DNA of 64,000 nt from positions 1 through 64,000 of the forward strand of contig NZ_JALCZA010000017.1 in the NCBI RefSeq assembly GCF_022690765.1, given 5' to 3'. The position numbers and the translations under genes were made by a program. Position 1 is the stretch's first letter, and every line of letters starts with the position of its first letter. The notes below the pieces were generated by a model. The model had not been told where the DNA came from. It saw only the letters and a program-made list of their open reading frames with translations, and ran no database searches. This DNA comes from Anaeromyxobacter oryzisoli. GTDB taxonomy: Bacteria > Myxococcota > Myxococcia > Myxococcales > Anaeromyxobacteraceae. Of this stretch, positions 28,896-38,900 are shown one piece after another.

Positions 28896-29383
28896 GCGCG
28901 CTCCTCCGGCGACGGTGCGTGAACCACCGCGTCGCCGCGATGACTGGAACGCCAAGCAATGGGCCTGCCAGAGGGGTGATCCCTTCCAGACCGGACACTT
29001 GCGCGATCCGCGTGGCCCGCGCGCAACCGGATTTGGGTGTCTCGGTACCGAGCCCTCGGTGAAGAGGCCTCGGCCACCTGTCAATCTCGATTGATTGATC
29101 GCGATCAGTAAGCGTTCGGGCCACCCCCGAAGATCGAGGGCGCGCGATCGATCTCTGCGGATCTGGATCGTTCGCAGCACTTCGCCCGGCATCACCGCGT
29201 CCGGCCACGCGGATTTCGCGAGACGGACCGGCGAGGGCCGAAGCGACGGTCCAGCGAGCGACCCAACGAGTCCCCGGCCTCGATCCGAGCGCCGGAAGCA
29301 TTTTCCGTGGTGCTCGCCGCCGACCGGCCCTTTGGCCGATCGCCGCCGCGGGTGCCGTCGATCCCAAGGCGGGAGGAGGAGAA
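28896..29383. other. divergent intergenic region upstream of the multicopper oxidase
   Basis: No supported gene. It is noticeably less GC-rich around 29080-29170, with AT-rich dyads consistent with promoters and operators for the flanking divergent genes. The clearest site is listed separately. Confidence 0.5.
29095..29108. promoter_or_regulatory. FNR/DNR-like binding-site candidate
   Basis: TTGAT-CGCG-ATCAG matches the FNR-type consensus TTGAT-N4-ATCAA at nine of ten defined positions. It lies 276 bp before the multicopper-oxidase start and about 550 bp before the octaheme-cytochrome start. One short dyad can arise by chance, so this is only a candidate. Confidence 0.35.
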
Positions 29384-31732
29384 GTGAAATCCGTTCGGTG
29401 GCTCTTGGTGTCGCTGTCCGCGGCCCTGGCGAGCACCGCCCAGGCCGCGCCGTCTCCACAGGTCCCGATCCCCGGGAGCTCCATCCCGCGCTTCGTCGAT
29501 CCCCTGCCACGGCCGAGCGTTCAGCCCGGGGGGACCCTCGCGACGATCGACGCCACCGGCACCTCGTTCGCGGCCCCGCTGCAGCTCAGGATGTGCGAGT
29601 TCAAGGCCCGGATCCTCCCCTCGACGTTCGTGCCACCGCCGGGCAGCCAGTATCAGGGGTACACCTGGGTCTGGGGATACGTCGCCGGCACGACCTGCCC
29701 CGACACCGAGCGGGACACGTACCTCGGGCCCGTCCTCGTGAACGTCCGCGGCACGCCGACGACCATCCAGTACACGAACGCCCTCCCCACCGTCGATCGG
29801 ACGAACCTCCTCGCGTACAAGTTCGGCACCGATCAGACCGTGCACTGGGCCGACCCGCTCGGCGGAGAGCTGAACGAGTGCCACATGATGAGCGGTGATC
29901 CCCCTCAGGCCGGGGCGGGCATTCCACCGTATCACTCCGCCTGCTCGCTCAACTTCGGCGAGTGGTTCGACCCGGAGACGGGGAGAGGCGGCTTCGGCGC
30001 CGCGGGCATCCCCGCGGTGCCACACCTCCACGGCGGAGAGGTCCCGCCGGTGCTCGACGGCGGCCCGGACGCCTGGTTCACGAGCGACGGGCTCGTGCAG
30101 GGCCACGACTACTACACGAACCCGAACGTGGAGGCGGCAGGGAACCAGGCGGTCTACAGCTATCCGAACACCCAGGGCGCGGCGCCGCTCTGGTTCCACG
30201 ATCACACGCTCGGCGCGACGCGGCTCAACGTGTACGCGGGGATCGCGGGTGGGTACTACCTGCTGGACCCGGCCCAGGAGGACCGCTTCCAGCGGATCGG
30301 GATGCTCCCGGTCGGAGACGTGATCCCGCTCGTCCTCCAGGATCGGATGTTCGACATGAACGGTCAGCTCTACTTCCCCAGCGGCTTCCCGGGAGGCCCC
30401 AACGGCCCGCCGCCGAACCCGCAGCACCCCTACTGGATCCCCGAGTTCCTGGGCGACACCATCGTCGTGAACGGCAAGGCGTGGCCGTACCTCGCCGTCG
30501 AGCCGCGTCGCTACCGCTTCCTCTTCTTGAACGGCTCGAACGCTCGCACCTACGAGATGTTCCTCGCGAACCCGGTGACCGAGCAGATGGGCCCCCCGAT
30601 GTGGGTCATCGGGAACGACGGCGGCTTCCTCGACGTGCCCTCGATCGTCGATCCGAACGCGGGCTACCCGATCGAGCCGCACCTCGTCATCCAGCCCGGT
30701 GAGCGTTACGAGGTCATCATCGACTTCACGAGCGTGGCGAACCAGACGCTCGTCCTCAGGAACATCGCGAAGGCTCCGTACCCGGGCGGACATCCCCCCA
30801 ACGGCGCGACCACCGGTCAGCTCATGCAGTTCCGCGTGAGCGCGGGCCCCGTCACGGACACGAGCTACGACCCGAGCTCCGGGATCGCGCTCCGTCCGCA
30901 GCCCATCGTCCGCCTCACCGACCCGGCCACCGGCGAGGTCGCACCGGGCGTCGTCGTCGCGAAGACGCGGGAGCTCACGCTCAATGAGGTGCTGCTCCCG
31001 CCGCAGACGGCGGTCGATCCGGTCACCGGCGTCCCGACCGCGTACCCTGGAGGCCCGGTCGAGATCCTCGTGAACAACAGCCTCTGGGCGGGGAAGGACC
31101 GCCCCGACTTCGAGGAGGTCACCGTCGGCGGGGTGACCGAGTTCGTCTCCGAGACGCCGGCGGAGGGCACGACGGAGGTCTGGGAGATCGTGAACACCAC
31201 GATGGACGCCCACCCGATCCACACCCACCTCGCCACGTTCCAGATCCTGAACCGCCAGAGGTTCAAGGCGAAGGCGTTCGGCGCCGCCTACGCGGCCGCG
31301 TTCCCGGGCGTCAGCGGCGCCACCTGCGGGACCGGCGTGTGGTGCCCCGGCTTCGGGCCGCCGCTCGACTACTCGCCCTCGGCCGCCTCCGGCTGGAAGC
31401 TCGGCGGCAACCCGGACGTCACGCCGTTCCTCCTCGGGCCGATCCGTCCTCCCGACCCGGACGAGATCGGGTGGAAGGACACCTTCATCACGTATCCGGG
31501 CATGGTGAACCGGATCGTCGTCCGCTTCGCGCCGCAGGAGACCCCCGCAGGCAGCCAGGAGGGCTATCCGTTCTCGCCCAACGACAGCCCGACGGGCAGC
31601 GTGAACGACAGCCACGGCTACGTCTGGCACTGCCACATCATCGATCACGAGGACAACGAGATGATGCGGCCCGACGTCATCGTGCCGCTGCCGGGCGCGA
31701 CGCGCAGCTACGTGAAGGGCGTGCACTACTGA
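29384..31732 (+). CDS. secreted multicopper oxidase (CotA/OmpB-like)
   Basis: A 782-aa copper oxidase exported by a signal peptide (residues 1-22, LLVSLSAALASTAQA). Copper motifs, in order: HLHGG (about residue 209), WFHDHT (about 271), HPIHTHL (about 609) and HCHIIDHEDNEMM near the end. The last has the HCH-X3-H-X4-M pattern that ligates type-1, type-2 and type-3 copper. The start is GTG at 29384 with GGAGGAGGAG just upstream. The length and the DHEDNEMM end resemble spore-coat or metal-oxide-associated oxidases such as the Geobacter OmpB group. It may oxidise Mn(II)/Cu(I) or serve metal respiration. Monocistronic; a minus-strand gene converges on it. Confidence 0.9.
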   Translation: MKSVRWLLVSLSAALASTAQAAPSPQVPIPGSSIPRFVDPLPRPSVQPGGTLATIDATGTSFAAPLQLRMCEFKARILPSTFVPPPGSQYQGYTWVWGYVAGTTCPDTERDTYLGPVLVNVRGTPTTIQYTNALPTVDRTNLLAYKFGTDQTVHWADPLGGELNECHMMSGDPPQAGAGIPPYHSACSLNFGEWFDPETGRGGFGAAGIPAVPHLHGGEVPPVLDGGPDAWFTSDGLVQGHDYYTNPNVEAAGNQAVYSYPNTQGAAPLWFHDHTLGATRLNVYAGIAGGYYLLDPAQEDRFQRIGMLPVGDVIPLVLQDRMFDMNGQLYFPSGFPGGPNGPPPNPQHPYWIPEFLGDTIVVNGKAWPYLAVEPRRYRFLFLNGSNARTYEMFLANPVTEQMGPPMWVIGNDGGFLDVPSIVDPNAGYPIEPHLVIQPGERYEVIIDFTSVANQTLVLRNIAKAPYPGGHPPNGATTGQLMQFRVSAGPVTDTSYDPSSGIALRPQPIVRLTDPATGEVAPGVVVAKTRELTLNEVLLPPQTAVDPVTGVPTAYPGGPVEILVNNSLWAGKDRPDFEEVTVGGVTEFVSETPAEGTTEVWEIVNTTMDAHPIHTHLATFQILNRQRFKAKAFGAAYAAAFPGVSGATCGTGVWCPGFGPPLDYSPSAASGWKLGGNPDVTPFLLGPIRPPDPDEIGWKDTFITYPGMVNRIVVRFAPQETPAGSQEGYPFSPNDSPTGSVNDSHGYVWHCHIIDHEDNEMMRPDVIVPLPGATRSYVKGVHY

Positions 31733-31829
31733 CGGCGGCACCCGCTCGCACTGCCGCGGCGCTCGTGACGTGAGCGCCCCCGCGCGAGCCGGTGGCCTGC
31801 GGACGAGGCCCCGGCTCGCGCGGTGCCCG

Positions 31830-32684
31830 TCAGCGCCGGAGCGCCGCGGCCACGGCGGCGGCGAGGGTCGTGGTGGGCCGCCCGATCAGGCGCCGCAGCT
31901 CGCCGGTCGAGTCGTCGAGATCGCCCTGCGCCGCCCAGACGTCCGAGTCCGCGAGGATCTTCGCGAACGGCCCCGGCAGGCCGGCGCCGGTGAGCACCGC
32001 CTCGTACTGGGCGGGCGGGAGGTCCTGGTAACGGACGGGCTTGCCGGCCTGGCGCGACACCTCCGCGGCGAGCTCGGCCATCGTGAAGGGAACGTCCCCC
32101 GCGAGCTCGTAGATCTCCTTCGGCTGCCCGGCGCCGGTGAGCACCGCCACGGCCGCTGCGGCGTAGTCGGCGCGGGCGGCGGCGGCGACGCGCCCCGTCC
32201 CGGCGCTTCCCACGATCGCCCCGTGCTGGAGCGCGGGCGCGAGGTTCTCCGTGTAGTTCTCCAGGTACCAGCCGTTCCTGAGGAAGACGTGCGGCAGCCC
32301 CGACGCGCGGATCGCCGCCTCGGTCGCCTTGTGCTCCTCGGCGAGCGCCATCCTCGAGGTCTGGGCGCGCAGCAGGCTCGTGTACGCGAGGAGACGGACC
32401 CCCGCGCGCTTCGCGGCGTCGATCACCGCCGCGTGCTGGGCCGCCCGCTTCCCGACCTCGCTCGACGAGATGAGCAGCACCTTCTCGCCCCCTGCCAGCG
32501 CGCGCCCGAGCGTCTCCGGCTTCGAGTAGTCCGCCTGGCGGACCTCGACGCCCCGCGCGGCGAGGTCCCTCGCCTTGTCGGGGTTCCGCGCGACGGCCGC
32601 GATCTCGCGGGCGGGGACCTTCTCGAGGAGCCCCTCGACGACGAGGTGGCCGAGGTGACCCGTGGCTCCGGTGACGACGATCAT
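31830..32684 (-). CDS. NAD(P)H-binding oxidoreductase (NmrA/QorB-like atypical SDR)
   Basis: A 284-aa protein opening with the dinucleotide-binding sequence MIVVTGATGHLGHLVVEGLL. It then has ISSSEVGKRAAQHAAVIDAAKRAGV-type blocks (partly quoted) and LPHVFLRNGWYLENYTENL, as in QorB/NmrA-like proteins that reduce quinones or sense NADP. The Tyr-X3-Lys pair of classical SDRs is not evident. The ATG at 32684 has GGAG nearby. It lies 122 bp after an Rrf2 regulator on the same strand and has the same 19-bp dyad upstream, so Rrf2 control is likely. Confidence 0.87.
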   Translation of the reverse strand: MIVVTGATGHLGHLVVEGLLEKVPAREIAAVARNPDKARDLAARGVEVRQADYSKPETLGRALAGGEKVLLISSSEVGKRAAQHAAVIDAAKRAGVRLLAYTSLLRAQTSRMALAEEHKATEAAIRASGLPHVFLRNGWYLENYTENLAPALQHGAIVGSAGTGRVAAAARADYAAAAVAVLTGAGQPKEIYELAGDVPFTMAELAAEVSRQAGKPVRYQDLPPAQYEAVLTGAGLPGPFAKILADSDVWAAQGDLDDSTGELRRLIGRPTTTLAAAVAAALRR

Positions 32685-32744
32685 GAGTCCTTCTCCTCCG
32701 ATGTGCTGGTGCTGCGTGGTGTGATGCTGCGTGGTTGGTGCTTC

Positions 32745-32763
32745 CGTAACCGCTATAGCTACG
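32745..32763. promoter_or_regulatory. candidate Rrf2 operator upstream of the oxidoreductase
   Basis: CGTAAC-CGCTATA-GCTACG: a 19-bp imperfect dyad (5 of 6 arm bases complementary) 61 bp before the oxidoreductase ATG. It matches the dyad at 33240-33258 in arm sequence and spacing (CGTAAC-N7-GYTRCG). Confidence 0.5.
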
Positions 32764-32806
32764 AATTGCCGCAAAAAAAATGGAGGCTCGTCCGTCTCCC
32801 GGCCGC

Positions 32807-33235
32807 TCAGCGCGCGACCGCCCTCACCTCCTGGAGCAGGTCGTCGATCGTGGTCCGCTCGAGGTCGCGCTCGAGCGCGCGCCGCGCCTGTTCGTAGTGA
32901 CCGCTCAGCGCCGCGCGGATGGTGCGGCCGACGGGACAGCGCGGGTTGGGGGCGCTGCCGTGCAGCGGGAAGAGGTCGCCGCTCTCCACCGCCCGGAACA
33001 CCTGCCGGAGCGTGATGTCGCGCGCGGCCGGCACGAGCCGCCACCCTCCCCCCGGCCCCCCCTGGGAGCGGACCAGCTTCGCCCTCCTGAGCAGCGCGAG
33101 CAGGCGCCGGATCACCACCGGGTTCGTGTTCACGCTCCCCGCGATGTACTCGGACGTCATCGGCTCGCCGCCCGCGCCGTAGGCGAGCAGCGTGAGGACG
33201 TGGATCGCGACCGTGAAGCGGCTGCTCGGCCTCAT
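32807..33235 (-). CDS. Rrf2-family transcriptional regulator (YwnA-like)
   Basis: A 142-aa winged-helix repressor. N-terminal MRPSSRFTVAIHVLTLLAY; recognition-helix region NTNPVVIRRLLALLRRA; wing QGGPGGGWRLVPAARDITL, all typical of Rrf2. It lacks the three-cysteine Fe-S cluster of IscR/NsrR. One Cys remains (NPRCPVG), so a thiol or other signal is more likely. An ATG at 33235 is chosen because the predicted -10 element covers the earlier in-frame TTG. The resulting leader is only a few bases. It precedes the oxidoreductase gene in the same direction. Confidence 0.88.
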   Translation of the reverse strand: MRPSSRFTVAIHVLTLLAYGAGGEPMTSEYIAGSVNTNPVVIRRLLALLRRAKLVRSQGGPGGGWRLVPAARDITLRQVFRAVESGDLFPLHGSAPNPRCPVGRTIRAALSGHYEQARRALERDLERTTIDDLLQEVRAVAR

Positions 33236-33239
33236 GACT

Positions 33240-33275
33240 CGCAACTGTACTAGTTACGGGTCACCGGACCGTCAA
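33240..33275 (-). promoter_or_regulatory. Rrf2 gene promoter with overlapping operator
   Basis: On the minus strand, -35 TTGACG (33270-33275), 17-bp spacer, -10 TAGTAC (33247-33252). The -10 lies inside the dyad CGTAAC-TAGTACA-GTTGCG (33240-33258), the same form as that before the oxidoreductase gene. An arrangement expected for autorepression. Confidence 0.55.
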
Positions 33276-33285
33276 GCGTTTCCGT

Positions 33286-33570
33286 CTAGCCCGCCGAGCG
33301 CACGCGCTGGGGGAAGCTCACGCCCCTCGGCGCGGCCGGCCACGGCCCGGTCGCCGCCTTCGCGGTCGCCTGCTCCGCGCGGAAGCGGACGACGACCTCG
33401 TAGCAGCGCGAGCACGGGAAGAAGCGGGAGTACCGCGACTCGGGCCGACCGAGGACCGTGTGCCCGCAGGCCATCACCACGGCCGGGTGGCCGTTCTGCA
33501 TCTCCCTGCGAACGATGCGTCGAAGAGGGAAATCGTGGTGCGGGTTCAGCTTCTTGCTGCCGTTGTTCAA
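33286..33570 (-). CDS. small zinc-knuckle-like protein of unknown function (94 aa)
   Basis: The proposed start is TTG at 33570, preceded by GGTGGAG at suitable distance. The protein contains VVMACGHTVL and FFPCSRCYEVVV: a Cys-Gly-His then Cys-X2-Cys arrangement that could bind one zinc. The rest is basic and unstructured. No family recognised. Upstream of it lies the lipoprotein gene end (33753). Confidence 0.5.
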   Translation of the reverse strand: MNNGSKKLNPHHDFPLRRIVRREMQNGHPAVVMACGHTVLGRPESRYSRFFPCSRCYEVVVRFRAEQATAKAATGPWPAAPRGVSFPQRVRSAG

Positions 33571-33752
33571 GGGTTCTCCACCTTCCGAGAATTCGCGAGA
33601 TTGCCGGGCGCTCCCCCCCGACGTCGCTCGCCCCCCGAGCGGCGTGTTCTACCCTACCTGGGGGGAACGCGCACCCGGGAGGACGAACGGGGGGCGGCCC
33701 CATTTGCGCTCGCCCCGCCGCTCTTCCACCCGGGCTACGGCGCCCGGCGTCG

Positions 33753-35474
33753 TCACTGGAGCGTGCCGCTCGAGGTGCTCAGCCGGTCGATGAGAGCCTG
33801 CATGTCCGAGATCGTGACGCCGGACCGGTTCGCCGACGACCCGACGAACGTGGTCATGGCAGTGGCGAGGCCCACGGTGCCCGCGTTCGGCTGCATCATG
33901 GTGCCGCCCATCATCCCGCCCATGCCGCCCATCGCGATGGGCGTCGAGCCCATCATGCCGTTCATCACCCCGTCGGACGCGTCCGACATCATCACCGTGA
34001 CGAGGCTCGAGGAGTCCGTCATCCCGATGGTCTTCGCGTACTGCGACATGGCCCCGATGGTCATGCCGTAGTTCCTGCGGCTCTGATCCGCGCCCGTCCC
34101 CGAGCCGCTCTTCGCCGGGTCCATCGGCGGCGTGGTGAGGAGGTCGTCCACCATGAAGAAGCTGGCGACCGCGGCGTTGGCGGCCGCGAGGTTCGCCGCC
34201 GTCATCCCGCCCGACATCGCCTGCGCCCGCGCCTGCGCCATCGACGTGAGCGGCGTGATCTGCACCCCGCTCGTCGTCGCGCCCGCAGCGACGGACGGGA
34301 CGCCGGCGGTCAACTCGTCGCCGGACAGCATCGTCATCGTGGCACCCGTGGCCTCGTCCACGAAGGCGCCGCCGGTCATCCGCAGCATGACCGGTCCGGC
34401 GAACGACCCGAGCGGGAGGCTGAAGTTGCCGGAGGAGTCCACGGGGGCGCTGCCCAGCTGCGCGCCGAGCGTCCCGCCGTCGATGGCGAACGCCGTCACC
34501 GTGCCGGCGCTCATCGTCCCCATGAACGCCGTGCCGCTCATCGTCCCGCTCCCGCCGGTGGTGCCGCCGCCGGCGCCGGGGAGCTGCCCGTTCGAGCCGG
34601 CGAGCCGATCGACGAGGGACTGCATGTCCGCCAGCGCCACGCCGGACCTGTTCATCGCGGACCCGACGAAGTCGCGCATCGCGGTGGCGAGCCCCGTGGT
34701 CCCGGCGGTGGCCTGCATGGTCCCGCCCATCATCCCGCCCATGCCCGTCATGGAGATGGGCGTCGAGCCCATCATGCCGTTCATCACCCCGTCGGACGCG
34801 TCCGTCCTCATCGCGGTGACGATGCCGGACGAGGCGGTCATCCCGAGCGTCCTCGCGTACTGCGACATGGCGGCGATCGCCATCCCGTAGTTCTTCTGAT
34901 CCTGCGTCGCGCCGTTGCCGGAGCCCGCGACGAGCGGGTTCATGGGCGCGACGTGGAGGACGTCACTCACGGAGAAGTACGCGCCCATCGCCGAGTTGGC
35001 GGTCGCGATGTTCGCGGCCGTCATCCCGCCCGTCATGTTCTGCGCCCGCGCCTGCGCCATCGCGGTCATCGGCGTGACCTGGATGCCGCTGGTCGCGCCG
35101 CCCGCCGCGACCGCGGGGATGGCGGCGGTCATCACGTCGGCCGCCTGCATGGTCATCGGGTTGCCGGTGGCCTCGTCGGTGAAGGTGCCGCCGCCCGCCT
35201 GCAGCATCACCGGCCCCGCATAGTCGCCGATCGGGATCGTGAAGTTGCCGTTCGAGTCGGTGGTCCCCGCCCCGAGCTGGGCGCCCTTCGCCCCGCCGCT
35301 CATCCCGAACGCCTGGACGGTCGCCCCGCTCACCGGCCCTTTCACCACGGTGCCGCTGACGGTCCCTGCCGCCGGGGTCGTCGTCGTGCCGCCGCCGCCT
35401 CCTCCTCCGCCGCAGGCGAACAGGAACACGGCCGAGCCGACCACGCCGAGCATCCACATCCGGGAGTTCTTCAC
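33753..35474 (-). CDS. Met-rich lipoprotein with two tandem ~250-residue repeats
   Basis: A secreted lipoprotein of 573 aa; lipobox FLFAC followed by a Gly tract and TTTT. The body consists of two homologous halves, about residues 37-296 and 312-573. Each has a carboxypeptidase-regulatory-like strand segment (SGTVVKGPVSGATVQAF; SAGTVTAFAIDGG), a block QVTPMTAMAQARAQNMTGGM or its counterpart, and a Met/Gly-rich stretch GMGGMMGGTM. The Met clusters (MNGMMGSTPI, GMGGMMGGTMM) could bind soft metals such as Cu(I), but this is conjecture. No known enzyme domain. The repeats have diverged enough to be old. Confidence 0.75.
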   Translation of the reverse strand: MKNSRMWMLGVVGSAVFLFACGGGGGGGGTTTTPAAGTVSGTVVKGPVSGATVQAFGMSGGAKGAQLGAGTTDSNGNFTIPIGDYAGPVMLQAGGGTFTDEATGNPMTMQAADVMTAAIPAVAAGGATSGIQVTPMTAMAQARAQNMTGGMTAANIATANSAMGAYFSVSDVLHVAPMNPLVAGSGNGATQDQKNYGMAIAAMSQYARTLGMTASSGIVTAMRTDASDGVMNGMMGSTPISMTGMGGMMGGTMQATAGTTGLATAMRDFVGSAMNRSGVALADMQSLVDRLAGSNGQLPGAGGGTTGGSGTMSGTAFMGTMSAGTVTAFAIDGGTLGAQLGSAPVDSSGNFSLPLGSFAGPVMLRMTGGAFVDEATGATMTMLSGDELTAGVPSVAAGATTSGVQITPLTSMAQARAQAMSGGMTAANLAAANAAVASFFMVDDLLTTPPMDPAKSGSGTGADQSRRNYGMTIGAMSQYAKTIGMTDSSSLVTVMMSDASDGVMNGMMGSTPIAMGGMGGMMGGTMMQPNAGTVGLATAMTTFVGSSANRSGVTISDMQALIDRLSTSSGTLQ

Positions 35475-35993
35475 GGGAGCCTTCCTGGGGCCAGGCGAGC
35501 TGGTGCCCCATGCGCAGGTGGCACAGGCGCTGCGGATGACGCGCTTCGCACCTGATGTGAGTCAAGCGCCTCCGAAGCGGTTCGGGGACCAAACGATCCC
35601 CGTCAGCGCCGACAACCTCGTCAGCCCAGGTCAACGACGCAGCCCCGTCCCCTACTCCCCCTTTCCTGGGATGCGACACGTCTGGGACGCGGCCGGGAGC
35701 GATCGCGAGCCCTCCGGAGCGCCCGAACGCGCGGCCTGCAGCCCAGCGGCCTGCAGCCCAGCGGCTCGTCGGCACACCGGGCGGATGATGAGCAGCCGGC
35801 CCTCTGGGCGCTATTGCCGAGGTCCCGCCTGGCGCTCGTCGCTCAAGACGATGGGCGCCGCGCGCCGCCGCGTGTCCATCGCGAAGCACCTGCGACGAGC
35901 TCCACCGCATCGGAGTCGAAGCGCGCGCCGCGGGCTCCAGCCGCCCCCGCCCCGCGCAGCCACTCCGATCATCGGCGCTTCGGTGCCGTCACC
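35475..35993. other. 519-bp intergenic region with a short tandem repeat
   Basis: No gene supported. It holds a hairpin (CGGGGA...TCCCCG, 35583-35602) and 2.3 copies of the 15-mer GCGGCCTGCAGCCCA at 35731-35764. It lies between two same-strand genes and should contain the promoter of the Met-rich lipoprotein. Confidence 0.5.
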
Positions 35994-38900
35994 TCACGGC
36001 GCCACGGCGAACACGAGGTCGTCGTGATCGTCGTAGAGGCCGGTCTCGATCACCTTGTTGGTGCCCGGCTCGATCACGGTTCCGGTGCCGCACGCCGCCA
36101 CCGCGCCGCCGTAGCGGAAGCGCCCCCGGATCGCCTGTCGCGCGCCCGACGGGAGGACGTACTCCGCCGTGAGGAGCTGCGCGCCGGGCGCGGATGGCTT
36201 CAGCGTCGCGAACCAGACCCAGCTCGGGGCATCCGGCGTGGTCGTGTAGAACAGGTCGAGCGCGTCGTCGCTCCAGCCGGTGTAGGACCAGACCCGCGAC
36301 TCGACGCGAGCGCGCTTCCCGGCGGTGAGCGCGAGGCCGTCCACCGACGACACCTTGAGCCAGTCGAGCGACTCGTCCTGGTGATAGACGCCCTGATCAC
36401 CGTCGGTGCAGCTCGCGTGGATCGTGTTGGGCGCGTTCGGCTCGACCGGGATCCCGCGGCCGTCGATGAGGGCGCCGGTGTCGCAGAAGCTCTCCCCGGC
36501 GCTGCACGCCGGGACGCCGAGGCTCGCGTCGAGCGCCGCGTTCGCGGCGTTCTGCACGGTGAACCGGATCGTGGACGTCGCGGTGGCGTTCCCCGAGGTG
36601 TCGTACGCGGTGGCGGCGAGCGTGTGCCGGCCGTCCGCGACGGCGCTGGCGTCCCACAGCGCCTCGTAGAGCGGCGTGGCCCCTCCGCCCGGGAGCGGCT
36701 GCACGGGCGCCGCCACGAGCGCGCCGTCGACGCGGAACTCCACCCGGGTGACGCCCTGCGCGTCCTGGGCGGTGGCGCGGAGGTGCACCAAGCCGCCCAC
36801 CGTGCCCCCGTCGAGCGGCGCCTGGAGCGCGACCACCGGTGCCACCGTGTCCGCCGGGCTGTCCACCGCGAAGACGAGGTCGTCGCGATCGCCCACTTCG
36901 CCGCCGCTGCACGTGCTCGGCCCGGGCTGGGCGAACCGGAAATTGGCGCGGATGACCTGCAGCGGCCCCGCAGGGAGCGTGAGGTCGAACACGTCCTCAC
37001 CCGCGCCCGCAGCGGCGGGGGTGATGGTCCGGAGGAGTGTCCAGGTGGGGTTCCGGGCATCCGCCGCGTGCCAGACGTCGATCTGATCCGCCTCGTTCCC
37101 CACGTAGGCCCAGTAGCGGACCGAGACCTGCACGGTCCCGTTCGAGGCGAGCGCCCCCTGGTAGGCCTCGACCCGTAGGGAGTCGATGGACTCGGTGACG
37201 TGGTACGCGCTGCCCGCGCCGTCTCCGCAGGCGCCGCCGAGCGTGCTCGGCGGGTTCGCCTCGTGGCTCGCGGCGCCGTCGAGGAGGGTTCCGGACCAGC
37301 ACCACGCCGCCGAGGAGGCGCACGCCGGCGCGCCGAGGGCGGCGTCGTACTCCGCGGTGGTGAGGTTCTTCACGGTGACCGGCACGGCCGCGCTCGCGGT
37401 GGAGTTGCCCACCAGGTCGAACGCGACCGCCACGAGCGAGTAGGCCCGGTTGTCCACCCCCGTCGTCGTCCACTGCAGCGCGTAGGCACCGTCGCCGGTG
37501 GCCGCAGCCTTGCCGAGAAAGACGTCGCCGGCCCAGACGTCCACGCGTTCGACCCCGGTCGGGTCACTCGCGTGGAGCTGGATCGAGACATCGCCGGTCA
37601 CCGGGCCCGCGGCCGGCGCGTCGACCCCCACCACGGGGCCCGAGTTGTCCACCGTGACCTCGATCGAGGCCGAGCCCTCGAGCCCCGCGCGGTCGCGGGC
37701 TACCGCGCCGAGCGTCACCTTCCCGTCCGGTGTCCCCGCGGTGTTCCAGGCGATCTGGTAAGGCGCCGCGGAGCTCGTCCCGAGCGGCAGGGCCCCCGCG
37801 TCGAACGCCACGAGATCGATCACGCCGTCGTCGGTCGCGCTCGCGCCGACTGGGATGATGCCGTGCACGATCGCGCCCGCCGCGGGCTCGAGGAACGCGA
37901 CGACCGGGCGGGTGGTGTCCAGGACCTGCACCGTGATCGCGGCGGGCGGCGACACGTTCCCGGACCGGTCGTACGCCCGCGCCTCGAGGGTCACCTCGCC
38001 GTTCGGGAGCAGGCCGGCGTTCCAGGTCAGGGTCCACCTACCGCCGACGAGGGCCGCGTTGCCCACGAACGCACCGGCGGCGAAGACCTCGACCCGATCG
38101 ACGGCCTGGTCGTCTGCGGCGGACACCTGGATCGCCACCTCCCGGCCGCTGGCCGTGGCTCCGGGGGCCGGTGCGACGATCGAAGCCGTGGGGGGCACGT
38201 TGTCGAGGACGAGCGGCAGCGGCGTGCTCTGCGCCTGGTTGCCGCTCGCGTCCACCGCGACCGCGACCACCTCGACGGCGCCGCCGGCGAGAGCCCTCGT
38301 ATCCCAGTCGATCGCCCAGGGCGGCGTGACGGCGGTGCCGAGGAGCTCGCCGCCGGAGAAGAACTGGACCGTCGCCACCCCGCGGCCATCCGAGGCGAGC
38401 GCCTCGAGGTGCACGAACCCGCCGACCACGGCGTCCTTCGCGGGTAGATCGATGGCCACCGACGGCGGCGTCGTGTCCACCGGGGTGACCACCACCGGAT
38501 CGCTCGTGAAGGAGTTCCCGCTCTTGTCGTACGCGACCGCGCGGAGCGTGTGCGGCATCGCGCTCGCGGCGTTCGCGTCCCAGTTCGCCGCGTAGCCGCC
38601 TCCGATCAGCTCCGTCGCCGTCCCGATCACCACGCCGTCCGCGAGGAAGTCCACCCGCGCGATCGCCCCGCCGGCGTCGTCCCAGGCCGTCGCCCGGATC
38701 TGGACCTGGTTCTCCACCGGGCCGGCGACCGGCGCGTCGATCCGGACGAACGGCCGGGTGGTGTCCGGCGTCCCGGGCCGAACGGCGAAGGCGAGGTCGT
38801 CGTGATCGTCGTACGGGCCGCTCGAGCACTCCGCCGGCGCACCGCCGTAGTGGATGGCGGCGCGGACCGCCTGCTGCTTGCGCGAGGCCGTGCTCGGAAG

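Noticed and set aside
35731..35764. 15-bp tandem repeat as a possible CRISPR or origin element
   Set aside because: Only 2.3 copies without spacers; no cas genes and no DnaA-box clusters nearby.
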